This document shows positions 1-6,540 of a DNA stretch of 7,814 nucleotides, piece by piece. Position numbers and translations under genes: made by a program. A model generated the notes under the pieces. The model was given only the letters and a program-made list of their open reading frames with translations, searched no databases and was not told the origin of the DNA. The number at the start of each line of letters is the position of its first letter. The stretch's first letter is position 1. Source of the stretch: Bacillota bacterium (GTDB taxonomy: Bacteria > Bacillota > Clostridia > Lachnospirales > Lachnospiraceae); the NCBI GenBank assembly GCA_023409835.1, contig JAEYQV010000045.1, positions 1 through 7,814 of the forward strand. Direction: 5' to 3'.

Positions 1-1213
1 TTGCCTGTTTCTTATCCTTTACGAGCAAATTCAGTACCGCAAAGGATACAAACGTCAGGATACAATAAGGAATCAGTATAAGGTAGGTGTCATAATAGGA
101 ATTCAGTTTAGCATATATGTTTCCCATGAACAGAGGGCCAATAAAGGTACTAACCAAAGTAAAAAGTCCCTGGATGCTGTAATTCTCCGAATAATACTTT
201 GGACCAAACACTTGAAGCGTATATGCGGAGGAAATCGGATGTACCGCACCGAAGCAGAAGCCCAGCAATAAGTACCCGATCGTGAGTGGCAGCACAGCTC
301 CTTGCTTTAGCCCCAATAAGATAAACAGAATACTTGCTGCTAGAAACAACATCGATATGACCATGGAAAACTGCTTTCCTTTTTTATCGTATATCAGCCC
401 ATACAGGATTCTGCTGATGGAATTAAACAGGGAAATCAGACCTGAGTATAATGCAGCAGAGGCAGAGGATATCCCTATTGACAGGGCAGAAGCCACGGAA
501 TTGCTTGCCACAGTCATGCAGATTGCGGACATGAAGATGCACCAGACAAAGAATGCCCAAAACCGGACCGTAACCAGCATCTGTCCTGTTTTCATACCAT
601 TCACTTCCGATTTATCTTCCGATACCGTTCGATTGGTTCGGTTGAAGGGATCCTTATCATAAGGCTTTACTACAATGATATTGAGAATTAGGAATACAAC
701 TGTAATCCATCCTAAGAAGAGAAAGGCATTTCTCCAGCCATAATTTTCAATCCAATTATTTAAGGGCAGGTTAAATATCATAGCAGTTAAGCCGGTTCCC
801 ATGAATAAAACGCCCGAGGCAAATCCCGTTTTCCCGGGAAACCATGCAACCATAGCTGTCAACTGTGCCTTATAACCAATGCCTGCTCCAAATCCGTATA
901 ACACGCCGAAGGTAAGATAGCATGCTTCAATCGAGGGTGCTTTGGCTGACAGCAGAAGCCCCAGTGTTATCATTACGGTAGATATTAAAAATTGCAGCTT
1001 AAGCTTCATGATATTATAGATATATCCGCTGACGAGACAGCCGAGACTGAACATTACCAGGCAAACGGTAAAAACGGTAGAGGACTCTTTCGTAGTACAA
1101 GAAAATGTTTCCTCCAGGGGCCTTGTAAAAACAGTCAGAATAAAGCCATACCCATATAAACACATAGCAATTGTTGAAACGACAAGATATAGATATCTGT
1201 TTTGTTTCTTCAT
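1..1213 (-). CDS. Major facilitator superfamily transporter, OFA (oxalate/formate antiporter)-like, C-terminus cut by window edge
   Basis: An integral membrane secondary carrier, probably for a monocarboxylate or other small organic anion. From the ATG at 1213 the frame stays open for 404 codons to the left edge with no stop, starting MKKQNRYLYLVVSTIAMCLY. The start has GGAGG 6 nt upstream (1224-1220). Twelve hydrophobic segments are discernible, six on each side of a charged loop (184-213). The OFA-like stretch GFGAGIGYKAQ with AWFPGKTGFASG lies at 107-134, the MFS motif A-like loop RILYGLIYDKKGK at 268-280, and FGPKYYSENYSIQG at 336-349. OFA proteins run 400-450 residues, so only a short tail is missing. 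It lies below the operon terminator and so may be a separate or read-through unit. Its link to 5-deoxy-sugar catabolism (for example acid or alcohol-derived product exchange) is unproven. Substrate unknown. Confidence 0.85.
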   Translation of the reverse strand, partial: MKKQNRYLYLVVSTIAMCLYGYGFILTVFTRPLEETFSCTTKESSTVFTVCLVMFSLGCLVSGYIYNIMKLKLQFLISTVMITLGLLLSAKAPSIEACYLTFGVLYGFGAGIGYKAQLTAMVAWFPGKTGFASGVLFMGTGLTAMIFNLPLNNWIENYGWRNAFLFLGWITVVFLILNIIVVKPYDKDPFNRTNRTVSEDKSEVNGMKTGQMLVTVRFWAFFVWCIFMSAICMTVASNSVASALSIGISSASAALYSGLISLFNSISRILYGLIYDKKGKQFSMVISMLFLAASILFILLGLKQGAVLPLTIGYLLLGFCFGAVHPISSAYTLQVFGPKYYSENYSIQGLFTLVSTFIGPLFMGNIYAKLNSYYDTYLILIPYCILTFVSFAVLNLLVKDKKQA

Positions 1214-1230
1214 AGTAATCCTCCATGTTG

Positions 1231-1256
1231 CCGGTACCCGTGTCTTAGGGTATCGG
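1231..1256 (-). promoter_or_regulatory. Short inverted repeat in the leader of the MFS transporter gene
   Basis: Arms CCGATACCC (1256-1248) and GGGTACCGG (1239-1231) pair over 9 positions with one A-C mismatch around the 8-nt loop TAAGACAC. It lies 17 nt before the transporter ATG and 6 nt ahead of its Shine-Dalgarno, and has no T run after it, so it is not a terminator. It could be a protein-binding operator or a leader hairpin affecting translation; I recognise no known motif. Confidence 0.4.
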
Positions 1257-1261
1257 TACAT

Positions 1262-1330
1262 AAAAAAACTTCGCATTACAAGCTATGAGCGGAAGGCCTC
1301 TGCAACAAAATCACAGCAGTAATGCGAAGT
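1262..1330 (-). terminator. Rho-independent terminator of the operon, with a long imperfect hairpin
   Basis: Read on the minus strand, a perfect 12-bp stem (ACTTCGCATTAC at 1330-1319 with GTAATGCGAAGT at 1279-1268) is followed at once by a run of seven T including the last stem base. The 39-nt interior is also structured: GCTGTGA (1317-1311) pairs with TCATAGC (1288-1282) through one G-U pair, with a possible short GC/GA helix at the tip. It begins 8 nt after the isomerase stop. The T run occurs only on this strand, so it serves the leftward operon. The interior is longer than in a typical terminator. Confidence 0.78.
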
Positions 1331-1338
1331 ACTATTCA

Positions 1339-2379
1339 TTAAGCATAGTATCTCTTTAAATCATAAGGAGAGAAAATACCCTTGTCGGTAATGACTCCAT
1401 CACAGAGCTTAGGAGGTGTAATATCAAATGAGGGATAATATCCCTTTACTCCCTCCATCGTCAGCTTTCTACCCATTGCCTCTAAAACCAGCTCCGAATC
1501 TCTTTCCTCTATTTCCACTGTATCAATCTTCGGATGACCCAGATTGGGCGTACCTGTTGCAAAATATGGTACTCCCCAATACTTTGCTGCTAAAGCAATC
1601 TGGAAGGTTCCTACCTTATTAATGATATAGCCATCCATGGTAATAACATCAGCTGCAGAGGTAAATACATCTACCTTCTTCTCCTTCATTGTATAGCCCG
1701 GCATATTATCTGATATTACAGTAACATCAAATCCCATATCGCAGGCAACACTGGCAGTTAATCTGGCACCCTGGAAGTATGGTCTGGTCTCCGGGCAGAT
1801 TACTTTGATCTCATTCCCCTTCTCCCTGCATTCCCTCAGCATGGTACCGATTACCGTCTCTGCAAAGCACTGCGTCATTAAGGTACCATTCTGGGGTATC
1901 TGTTCCGCAAGCAGCTTACCGATCGGAATATATCTGGAATAAGTATTTTCGATTTGGCGGAACGCATTTTGAAACAGCGCCTCTACCAACACCTCGCCAC
2001 TGTTCCCCTTCGATACCTCTTCTCTGACCACAGCCATTGCACCGCTTACTACCTTCTTCATTCTCTCAACGGTAGTCGGCCGTGCATGGGAAAGGGTATA
2101 GGCTGCCTTTTCCATGTATTGTATTAAGTCATTTTCCTTCTTATCCTTAGCTTCATAAGCAGCCAATGCCATTCCCATTGCAGCTGCCGTATAAGGTCCG
2201 CCGCTCTGCGTAACCATATCTGCGATTGCTTGCGCTACTTCCTCATGCTTTTTGCAAACTACATATTCTGTCTTGATCGGATAAATACGTCTGTCCAATA
2301 TTCGAACCTGTCCATCCTCATACCAAGCAACATTCTCATACTGCAGCATGAAAGCCATTCCATGATCTGCTCTAACCAT
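1339..2379 (-). CDS. mtnA: MtnA-like aldose-1-phosphate isomerase (eIF-2B alpha/beta/delta family); probable 5-deoxyribose-1-P / methylthioribose-1-P isomerase
   Basis: Predicted to convert the kinase product into the matching ribulose-1-phosphate, the substrate of the aldolase, in the cytoplasm. The 346-residue length fits MtnA (about 350). Catalytic Cys171 lies in LMTQCFAET and catalytic Asp244 in SAADVITMDG, with NKVGT at 254-258 at the same spacing from that Asp as in B. subtilis MtnA (Cys160, Asp240). Also present are ARPTTV (99-104) and ETRPYFQGARLTA (197-209). The segment that normally reads RGAPAIG, with a substrate-contacting Arg, is here SGGPYTA (59-65), so this is a divergent subgroup. 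The N-terminus AFMLQYENVAWYEDG (9-23) is unlike textbook MtnA, but LDRRIYP (28-34) aligns with its LDQTxLP. It lies 37 nt after the dehydrogenase and is the last gene before the terminator. A ribose-1,5-bisphosphate isomerase function is less likely given MtnK in the operon. Family call firm; exact substrate inferred. Confidence 0.88.
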   Translation of the reverse strand: MVRADHGMAFMLQYENVAWYEDGQVRILDRRIYPIKTEYVVCKKHEEVAQAIADMVTQSGGPYTAAAMGMALAAYEAKDKKENDLIQYMEKAAYTLSHARPTTVERMKKVVSGAMAVVREEVSKGNSGEVLVEALFQNAFRQIENTYSRYIPIGKLLAEQIPQNGTLMTQCFAETVIGTMLRECREKGNEIKVICPETRPYFQGARLTASVACDMGFDVTVISDNMPGYTMKEKKVDVFTSAADVITMDGYIINKVGTFQIALAAKYWGVPYFATGTPNLGHPKIDTVEIEERDSELVLEAMGRKLTMEGVKGYYPSFDITPPKLCDGVITDKGIFSPYDLKRYYA

Positions 2380-2383
2380 GATA

Positions 2384-2388
2384 TCCCT
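2384..2388 (-). promoter_or_regulatory. Weak Shine-Dalgarno of the isomerase gene
   Basis: The only purine run before the ATG at 2379 is AGGGA, 4 nt away, shorter and closer than the sites of the other genes. An in-frame TAA at 2403-2401 with no ATG, GTG or TTG between it and 2379 makes this ATG the first credible start. The isomerase may be translated less efficiently than the dehydrogenase before it. Confidence 0.5.
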
Positions 2389-2416
2389 ACTTTCTATTGA
2401 TTAATCTGCCCGTCTT

Positions 2417-3574
2417 CTATAACAGGTTTCTGAATAAGGTTTCAATCTGCTCCTTAGATGGCTGTACCGGATTATTTGGCAGGCTGCCATCCTTAAGTGT
2501 CTTCTCTGCCAGCAGGCTGATATCCTCCTCTTTCACTCCAAGGGAGGCAAGAGGTACCCTGGTACCAATTCTTTGTGACAGCTCCTCTACCTTTTGAACA
2601 AATAGAGCAGCCTTCTCCTTCTCTTGTTTACCAGCAGCCTCTAAGGGGAAGATATCCTCCATAAGCTCGGCATATTTCTGCTCTGCCTTTTCATTCAAGC
2701 AGTTAAACTTAATAACCTCCGGTAACAGGATCGCATTACATAACCCATGGGGCAGATCATAAACTGCACTTAATTGATGGGACATAGAATGTACCAAGCC
2801 GACACCGCCATTACCAAACGAAAGACCTGCCAGATATTGAGCAGTTGCCATTACCTCACGATTGTCCTCCTTCGGGGATAGAACTGCCAATTCCAAGCTC
2901 TTAAATACTAATTTAATTGCTCCTAAGGCTAAGGTAGAAGTAATGCAGAAGCCGTTCTTTGAGGTATAGGCTTCTACCGCATGGGTTAAAGCATCCATTC
3001 CTGTTCCGGCAGTCAAGCCCTTGGGCAGCCCCATCATAAGCTCATGGTCATCCACTGCAATGGCAGCCATTACATTTTTATCTCTGATGCCGTATTTTTC
3101 ATTGGTTTCTTCATCAAGAATTACATAGGCTCTGGTGCATTCGCTGGCTGTACCGGCTGTCGTGTTCACCGCTACCAGGGGAAGGGGAGGTACTTTGCTC
3201 ATGTCCATTCCTCTATAATCTTGAATTTTACCGCCATTGGTAGCCAGAATACAGATGGCCTTTGCACAATCATGAGCAGAGCCTCCGCCAATGGATACCA
3301 CAAAATCACACGAATTCTCTTTAGCCACTACAAGTCCGTTTTCTACGTTTCTTACGGTTGGATTCGGCTTCACACCATCAAAGATAAAGTAGGGAATCGA
3401 ATACTCCTCTAAAACCCTGGTTACTTTTCCTGCAATCCCCATTTGGATCAGGGAAGTATCGGTAACCACCAGCGCACGGCTGTAACCATTACTTACTATT
3501 TCTTTTCCAAGTGCTTCTAAACATCCATAACCAAATAAGGTACATTTGGGGGCATAGTATTTGAATGAACTCAA
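2417..3574 (-). CDS. Iron-containing alcohol dehydrogenase, FucO-like (probable aldehyde reductase)
   Basis: A cytoplasmic group III alcohol dehydrogenase, predicted to reduce with NADH the aldehyde released by the neighbouring aldolase: acetaldehyde to ethanol, or methylthioacetaldehyde to 2-(methylthio)ethanol. It has 385 residues (FucO about 383). Nucleotide-binding motif GGGSAHD is at 96-102. Asp39 in VVTDTS matches the Asp that favours NADH over NADPH in FucO. The four iron ligands are present as Asp194 and His198 (TGMDALTHAVEAY), His262 (GLVHSMSH) and His276 (YDLPHG), spaced as in FucO. The TTG start is required because the next in-frame Met is residue 46, after conserved N-terminal sequence, and it has a perfect ribosome binding site. 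Only 5 nt separate the aldolase stop from this start, so the two enzymes are probably made together, as expected if the dehydrogenase removes a toxic aldehyde. Family certain; physiological substrate inferred from context. A general butanol- or propanediol-type dehydrogenase cannot be excluded by sequence alone. Confidence 0.92.
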   Translation of the reverse strand: MSSFKYYAPKCTLFGYGCLEALGKEIVSNGYSRALVVTDTSLIQMGIAGKVTRVLEEYSIPYFIFDGVKPNPTVRNVENGLVVAKENSCDFVVSIGGGSAHDCAKAICILATNGGKIQDYRGMDMSKVPPLPLVAVNTTAGTASECTRAYVILDEETNEKYGIRDKNVMAAIAVDDHELMMGLPKGLTAGTGMDALTHAVEAYTSKNGFCITSTLALGAIKLVFKSLELAVLSPKEDNREVMATAQYLAGLSFGNGGVGLVHSMSHQLSAVYDLPHGLCNAILLPEVIKFNCLNEKAEQKYAELMEDIFPLEAAGKQEKEKAALFVQKVEELSQRIGTRVPLASLGVKEEDISLLAEKTLKDGSLPNNPVQPSKEQIETLFRNLL

Positions 3575-3579
3575 GTCAT

Positions 3580-4218
3580 TTACCTCCTATTTCTTTTTTC
3601 CTTCATGGCAGTCACAAATTTCTCAGGCACCAGCTGAACGGCTCCGTTGCTTTTTGCCAGGGAGTAGATTTTTGCTGCATCCTCTACATAAACTGCTCTA
3701 AGATGGGTCTGCTCCATATTCTCACCGATAGCAAGTACTCCGTGATTAGCCAAGAGGCAGGCCTGACTTTCCTGCAGAACCTGTAAGGCTTCTAAGCCCA
3801 TCTCCTCAGTTCCCGGTAAGGCAAACTGTGCCAACGGGATCTCTCCTCCGATGAAGGGGATCATTTCGATGAGGATAATCGGGATGTTCTCTCCATTAAC
3901 GGCAAAGGAAGTGGCATAAGGGGAGTGAGTATGAATCACCGCTCTTATCTCCGGTCGATTCTTATAGACCGCAGCATGCATACGCCATTCAGAGGAAGGC
4001 CTGTTTTTTCCTTCGATAATTTCACCATCTAACGTCATCAGCACCATGTCCTCTGTCTCTAAAGTTTCGTAAGCAATGGAACTGGGTGTTATGGTCATAA
4101 TACCGGTTTCCGGATCATACATGCTCAAATTGCCGCTTGTACCGGCAAATAAGGCCATTTGATAAGATAACCGAGCGGTATCAATTATTTTTTGTTTTGT
4201 TGCTTCATATGATTTCAT
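3580..4218 (-). CDS. Class II sugar-phosphate aldolase, FucA-like; probable 5-deoxyribulose-1-phosphate / 5-methylthioribulose-1-phosphate aldolase
   Basis: A cytoplasmic metal-dependent aldolase predicted to cleave a 5-substituted ribulose-1-phosphate into DHAP and acetaldehyde (or methylthioacetaldehyde). The 212-residue length matches E. coli FucA (215), with no extra targeting peptide at either end. The phosphate-binding segments TSGNLS (27-32) and TPSS (44-47) are present, as are catalytic Glu77 in RPSSEWRMH and metal ligands His96 and His98 (HTHSPYA) and His159 (ANHG). These sit at the FucA positions 73, 92, 94 and 155 with a constant offset of 4, so the active site looks intact. The ATG has AAAGGA 6 nt upstream. 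Its last two codons (AGG AGG) form the ribosome binding site of the dehydrogenase. FucA-like aldolases act on several substrates; assignment to the DHAP shunt (Ald2 / DrdA-type) rests on the flanking MtnK and MtnA homologues. Fuculose- or rhamnulose-1-phosphate is less likely because no matching kinase or isomerase is here. Confidence 0.9.
   Translation of the reverse strand: MKSYEATKQKIIDTARLSYQMALFAGTSGNLSMYDPETGIMTITPSSIAYETLETEDMVLMTLDGEIIEGKNRPSSEWRMHAAVYKNRPEIRAVIHTHSPYATSFAVNGENIPIILIEMIPFIGGEIPLAQFALPGTEEMGLEALQVLQESQACLLANHGVLAIGENMEQTHLRAVYVEDAAKIYSLAKSNGAVQLVPEKFVTAMKEKRNRR
3583..3588 (-). promoter_or_regulatory. Shine-Dalgarno of the alcohol dehydrogenase, formed by the last two Arg codons of the aldolase
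   Basis: AGGAGG is the two terminal Arg codons of the aldolase gene and lies exactly 8 nt before a TTG at 3574. A nearer ATG (3579-3577) is out of frame and ends after two codons. The arrangement fixes the TTG start and points to translational coupling of aldolase and dehydrogenase. Confidence 0.88.
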
Positions 4219-4286
4219 ATTTAATCCTTTCGATTTAAATACTAACTGATAATAATATCTGTTACGCCATTAACCCTTGGCTTAAA

Positions 4287-5516
4287 TTAATAGGCTTTGG
4301 CTCTTTTCTCTGCTTCCTTAAAGATTTTGATATATTGTTCGCCTTCCTGACAAGCAGCACGGTTCATGATAAACTCTTTTGCTGCCAGAACGCAGATTCT
4401 TTCGGCCAATTCTCTTTGCTCCGGCACGTTGATCCCCGCAATATCCTTTACCTTGGCGCTGCCAACAATTCTGCGGTTCATTTCTAAGCCGGCTACTCCT
4501 GCCGTATCGGATAGAATGTCGGATACGTACCATTGAGCAAATCCAGGGGTAAGAGCCATCCTGTCCGTGCTTTCCTTTTCCAGAATATGAATTGCTTTTT
4601 CTCTGAACAAATCAACCATATCCCGGATGGAATTCTCTATCCACTTAAGAAATTCTGCTTTCTCCTCACCGTCCCGGAGAGTAACAGTTGCATTGGCCCA
4701 GGCAAAGAATAGATTAGCAATTACATTACCTACGTCGTAGCCCATGGGGCCGTAGAAAGCAAATTCCGGATCCAACACCTTGGTGGACCCTTCCTTCACA
4801 AAGATGGATCCGGTATGGAGATCTCCATGAATTAACGCCTGTGCTTTTGATTTGAATTGATCCTTCAATTTCGCAACTTCAAGATGAAGTGCCACATCCT
4901 GATATAATTCTTTCGTGAAAAATTCTTTATTTGGCTCAAATAAGACGTTACGACCTGAATGGTTCGTATAGGGATCTGTATATACCAGTCGTTCTGATAC
5001 ACCACATAGATCCGGGTTAATATACATTTTAACTCTTTCTTTCTTTTCCTCCGGCGCTATGATATTATCTGTGGTCCGGATTAAGGTCTGTGCTAAAAAG
5101 GTTGAGATATCCTCTGCAAAGGTAGAAAAGCTCTTATGCTCAATTAAGGCATAGCGCATATTTTCATAATCCTTTAAATCCTCCATTACGATAATGCACA
5201 TGACAGGATCGTAAAGATAAACCTCAGGAACATAACCCGGTGCCAGCTCTCCTTGAAGCTTTAGTATTGCTGCTTCAATGCGGTTTCTGTCCGTGCTTGC
5301 TTTCTGCATAGATGATCTGATGAAATCATCCGCGTGCTTAATGATAACCGAATAATTTGTATGTACATCCGTTACTCGATAAACGAAATTTATATTACCA
5401 TCACCAATTTCTTTGCAGGATAGCTCCGCCTCCGGCGCAAATAAATCCAGCTTTTCGCGGACATAGGCAATCACATCCTGGTCTTCCATATGGTAGTTAT
5501 GATCAAATTTTGACAC
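4287..5516 (-). CDS. mtnK: 5-methylthioribose / 5-deoxyribose kinase, MtnK family
   Basis: A cytoplasmic, protein-kinase-like (APH fold) small-molecule kinase that would phosphorylate C1 of 5-methylthioribose or 5-deoxyribose with ATP. The protein has 409 residues; B. subtilis MtnK has about 397. Visible landmarks are the glycine-rich loop IGDGNINFVYRV (37-48), the nucleotide-binding Lys60 in VIIKHA, the hinge MEDL (111-114), the catalytic loop HGDLHTGS (230-237, Asp232), the metal-binding DPEFAFYGPMGYDVGN (249-264) and a late RRIVGSAKVKDI (348-359) with the Arg pair that contacts substrate in MtnK. The HGDLHTGS and DPEFAF motifs are diagnostic for MtnK and rule out Lsr-type or FGGY sugar kinases. 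The GTG start has a good ribosome binding site. A 68-nt AT-rich gap separates it from the aldolase; no dehydratase (mtnB) or enolase gene follows, so the product probably enters the aldolase route, not methionine salvage. Which 5-substituted ribose is preferred cannot be read from sequence. Confidence 0.93.
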   Translation of the reverse strand: MSKFDHNYHMEDQDVIAYVREKLDLFAPEAELSCKEIGDGNINFVYRVTDVHTNYSVIIKHADDFIRSSMQKASTDRNRIEAAILKLQGELAPGYVPEVYLYDPVMCIIVMEDLKDYENMRYALIEHKSFSTFAEDISTFLAQTLIRTTDNIIAPEEKKERVKMYINPDLCGVSERLVYTDPYTNHSGRNVLFEPNKEFFTKELYQDVALHLEVAKLKDQFKSKAQALIHGDLHTGSIFVKEGSTKVLDPEFAFYGPMGYDVGNVIANLFFAWANATVTLRDGEEKAEFLKWIENSIRDMVDLFREKAIHILEKESTDRMALTPGFAQWYVSDILSDTAGVAGLEMNRRIVGSAKVKDIAGINVPEQRELAERICVLAAKEFIMNRAACQEGEQYIKIFKEAEKRAKAY

Positions 5517-5524
5517 GATACCAG

Positions 5525-5530
5525 CTCCTT
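5525..5530 (-). promoter_or_regulatory. Shine-Dalgarno of the mtnK gene
   Basis: AAGGAG in the 30-nt gap after the permease lies 8 nt before a GTG at 5516. It favours this GTG over the in-frame ATG at codon 10, which has no comparable upstream purine run. Confidence 0.75.
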
Positions 5531-5546
5531 TCCTGTTCGTTGATGA

Positions 5547-6539
5547 TTAGTCTTCCTTCGCTGAGTAGTAGGTAGATGCTAATGCAAGCGCTAATACAAT
5601 ACCCTTAATCGCATTCAAAGAATAATAAGGTACGCGCATCATGATCAATCCATTGTCCAGAATTCCTACCAGGGTAGCACCGATCAGGGTACCGATTGCG
5701 TTTGGTTTACTCTGACCTGCTACAGATCTTCCAATGAATACGGCCGCCAGTGCGGGCATCTGGAAGGAGTTTGCTCCGTTAATCTGAGCAGACTGATTTC
5801 TGGAGGCAACTAAGATACCACCGATGGCAATACAGACACCAGCCATCACGCCGGCAATAATTCTATACTTTTTCACCGGAATACCGGACAGCTTAGCTGC
5901 GATACGATTACCTCCAACCGCATAGATATATCTTCCGTACTTTGTATACTTAAGGAATACATGAACGATTAAAACCAATACCAGCATGATGATAATAATC
6001 GTAGGTGAGGTTCCAAGAACCTTAAAGGCCTGGGGCACACCTCCCAGTGAAGCTTCTCCGTTCGGTCTAGGCATACCGGCACTGATTGCACCACCGCCTG
6101 AATAGGTCAGGCATAAGCCCTCCAGGAAGAACATCGCTGCAACCGTTGCCAACAGATCCGGTATCTTACATTTTACGATCAGGAACATATTCACCATGGT
6201 GATAGCCAGAGTTCCTACTATCGTCAGTAAAAGTGCAAGCCACATATTCATATCGTACCAGATGACAAAGCTCATCATAAAAAAGCTGGCCATAGTAGCT
6301 GTTGAACCTGCGGACATGTCGAAGCCGCCCACCGATAAGGTCAGGGTAAGTCCCATGGCAATTACGGTTGTAATAGAGATTGACCTTAAAATAGTGGTGA
6401 TATTACTGGATGTCGGGAAGATATCCGGCATAGAAATGGAAAAGAACAATAGCAGAATAACTACAGTGATTACTGCCGCCCAATCCGTAATAAATTTTCC
6501 TATATGAAATTTCTTCTTACTATTTGATTTGTCTGCCAC
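5547..6539 (-). CDS. Sugar ABC transporter permease, RbsC type (BPD_transp_2 family)
   Basis: This is the membrane channel subunit that would pair with the RbsA-type ATPase encoded just upstream. The 330-residue length matches RbsC (about 320). A short basic N-terminus (KKKFHIGK, 8-15) precedes hydrophobic segments near 20-38, 55-75, 78-95, 99-123, 128-147, 178-197, 226-245, 262-275, 282-300 and 306-325. The family motif GLTLTLSVGGFDMSAGS (63-79) and the cytoplasmic coupling-loop motif AVGGNRIAAKLSGIPVKKYR (207-226) are clear. The late-helix segment IGRSVAGQSKPNAIGTLIGA (269-288) differs from the usual GGxSLxGGxGxxxGT form and may mark a subfamily. The start is GTG, supported by an AGGAGG 8 nt upstream and by an N-terminus of normal length. 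The stop lies 30 nt before the kinase gene. Substrate is not readable from sequence; a 5-deoxy- or 5-methylthio-ribose is inferred from the operon. Confidence 0.94.
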   Translation of the reverse strand: MADKSNSKKKFHIGKFITDWAAVITVVILLLFFSISMPDIFPTSSNITTILRSISITTVIAMGLTLTLSVGGFDMSAGSTATMASFFMMSFVIWYDMNMWLALLLTIVGTLAITMVNMFLIVKCKIPDLLATVAAMFFLEGLCLTYSGGGAISAGMPRPNGEASLGGVPQAFKVLGTSPTIIIIMLVLVLIVHVFLKYTKYGRYIYAVGGNRIAAKLSGIPVKKYRIIAGVMAGVCIAIGGILVASRNQSAQINGANSFQMPALAAVFIGRSVAGQSKPNAIGTLIGATLVGILDNGLIMMRVPYYSLNAIKGIVLALALASTYYSAKED

Positions 6540-6540
6540 T

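Noticed and set aside
282..662. Plus-strand open frames across the window, including this 126-codon one
   Set aside because: They are antisense to well-supported minus-strand genes, show no recognisable domain and lack consistent ribosome binding sites.
1014..1226. Small 70-codon minus-strand reading frame beginning with an ATG at 1226
   Set aside because: It overlaps the MFS gene in another frame, its ATG overlaps the MFS Shine-Dalgarno, and it ends after 70 codons while the MFS frame continues for 404 with clear homology.
1339..2379. Ribose-1,5-bisphosphate isomerase or eIF-2B regulatory subunit
   Set aside because: The MtnA catalytic Cys and Asp and the ETRPxxQGARLTA motif are kept, and the operon context supplies a 1-phospho-sugar, with no RuBisCO or AMP phosphorylase nearby.
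2417..4218. Fucose or rhamnose catabolic operon, suggested by FucA-like and FucO-like enzymes
   Set aside because: There is no fucose/rhamnose isomerase or FucK/RhaB-type kinase; the kinase and isomerase present belong to MtnK and MtnA families.
1339..4218. Bacterial microcompartment-linked aldehyde metabolism
   Set aside because: No shell-protein genes are present, and neither aldolase nor dehydrogenase has an N- or C-terminal extension resembling an encapsulation peptide.
4219..4286. Internal sigma-A promoter before the aldolase
   Set aside because: TATTAT and TATTTA hexamers occur, but no -35-like sequence lies at 16-18 nt from either, so it does not qualify as a called promoter.
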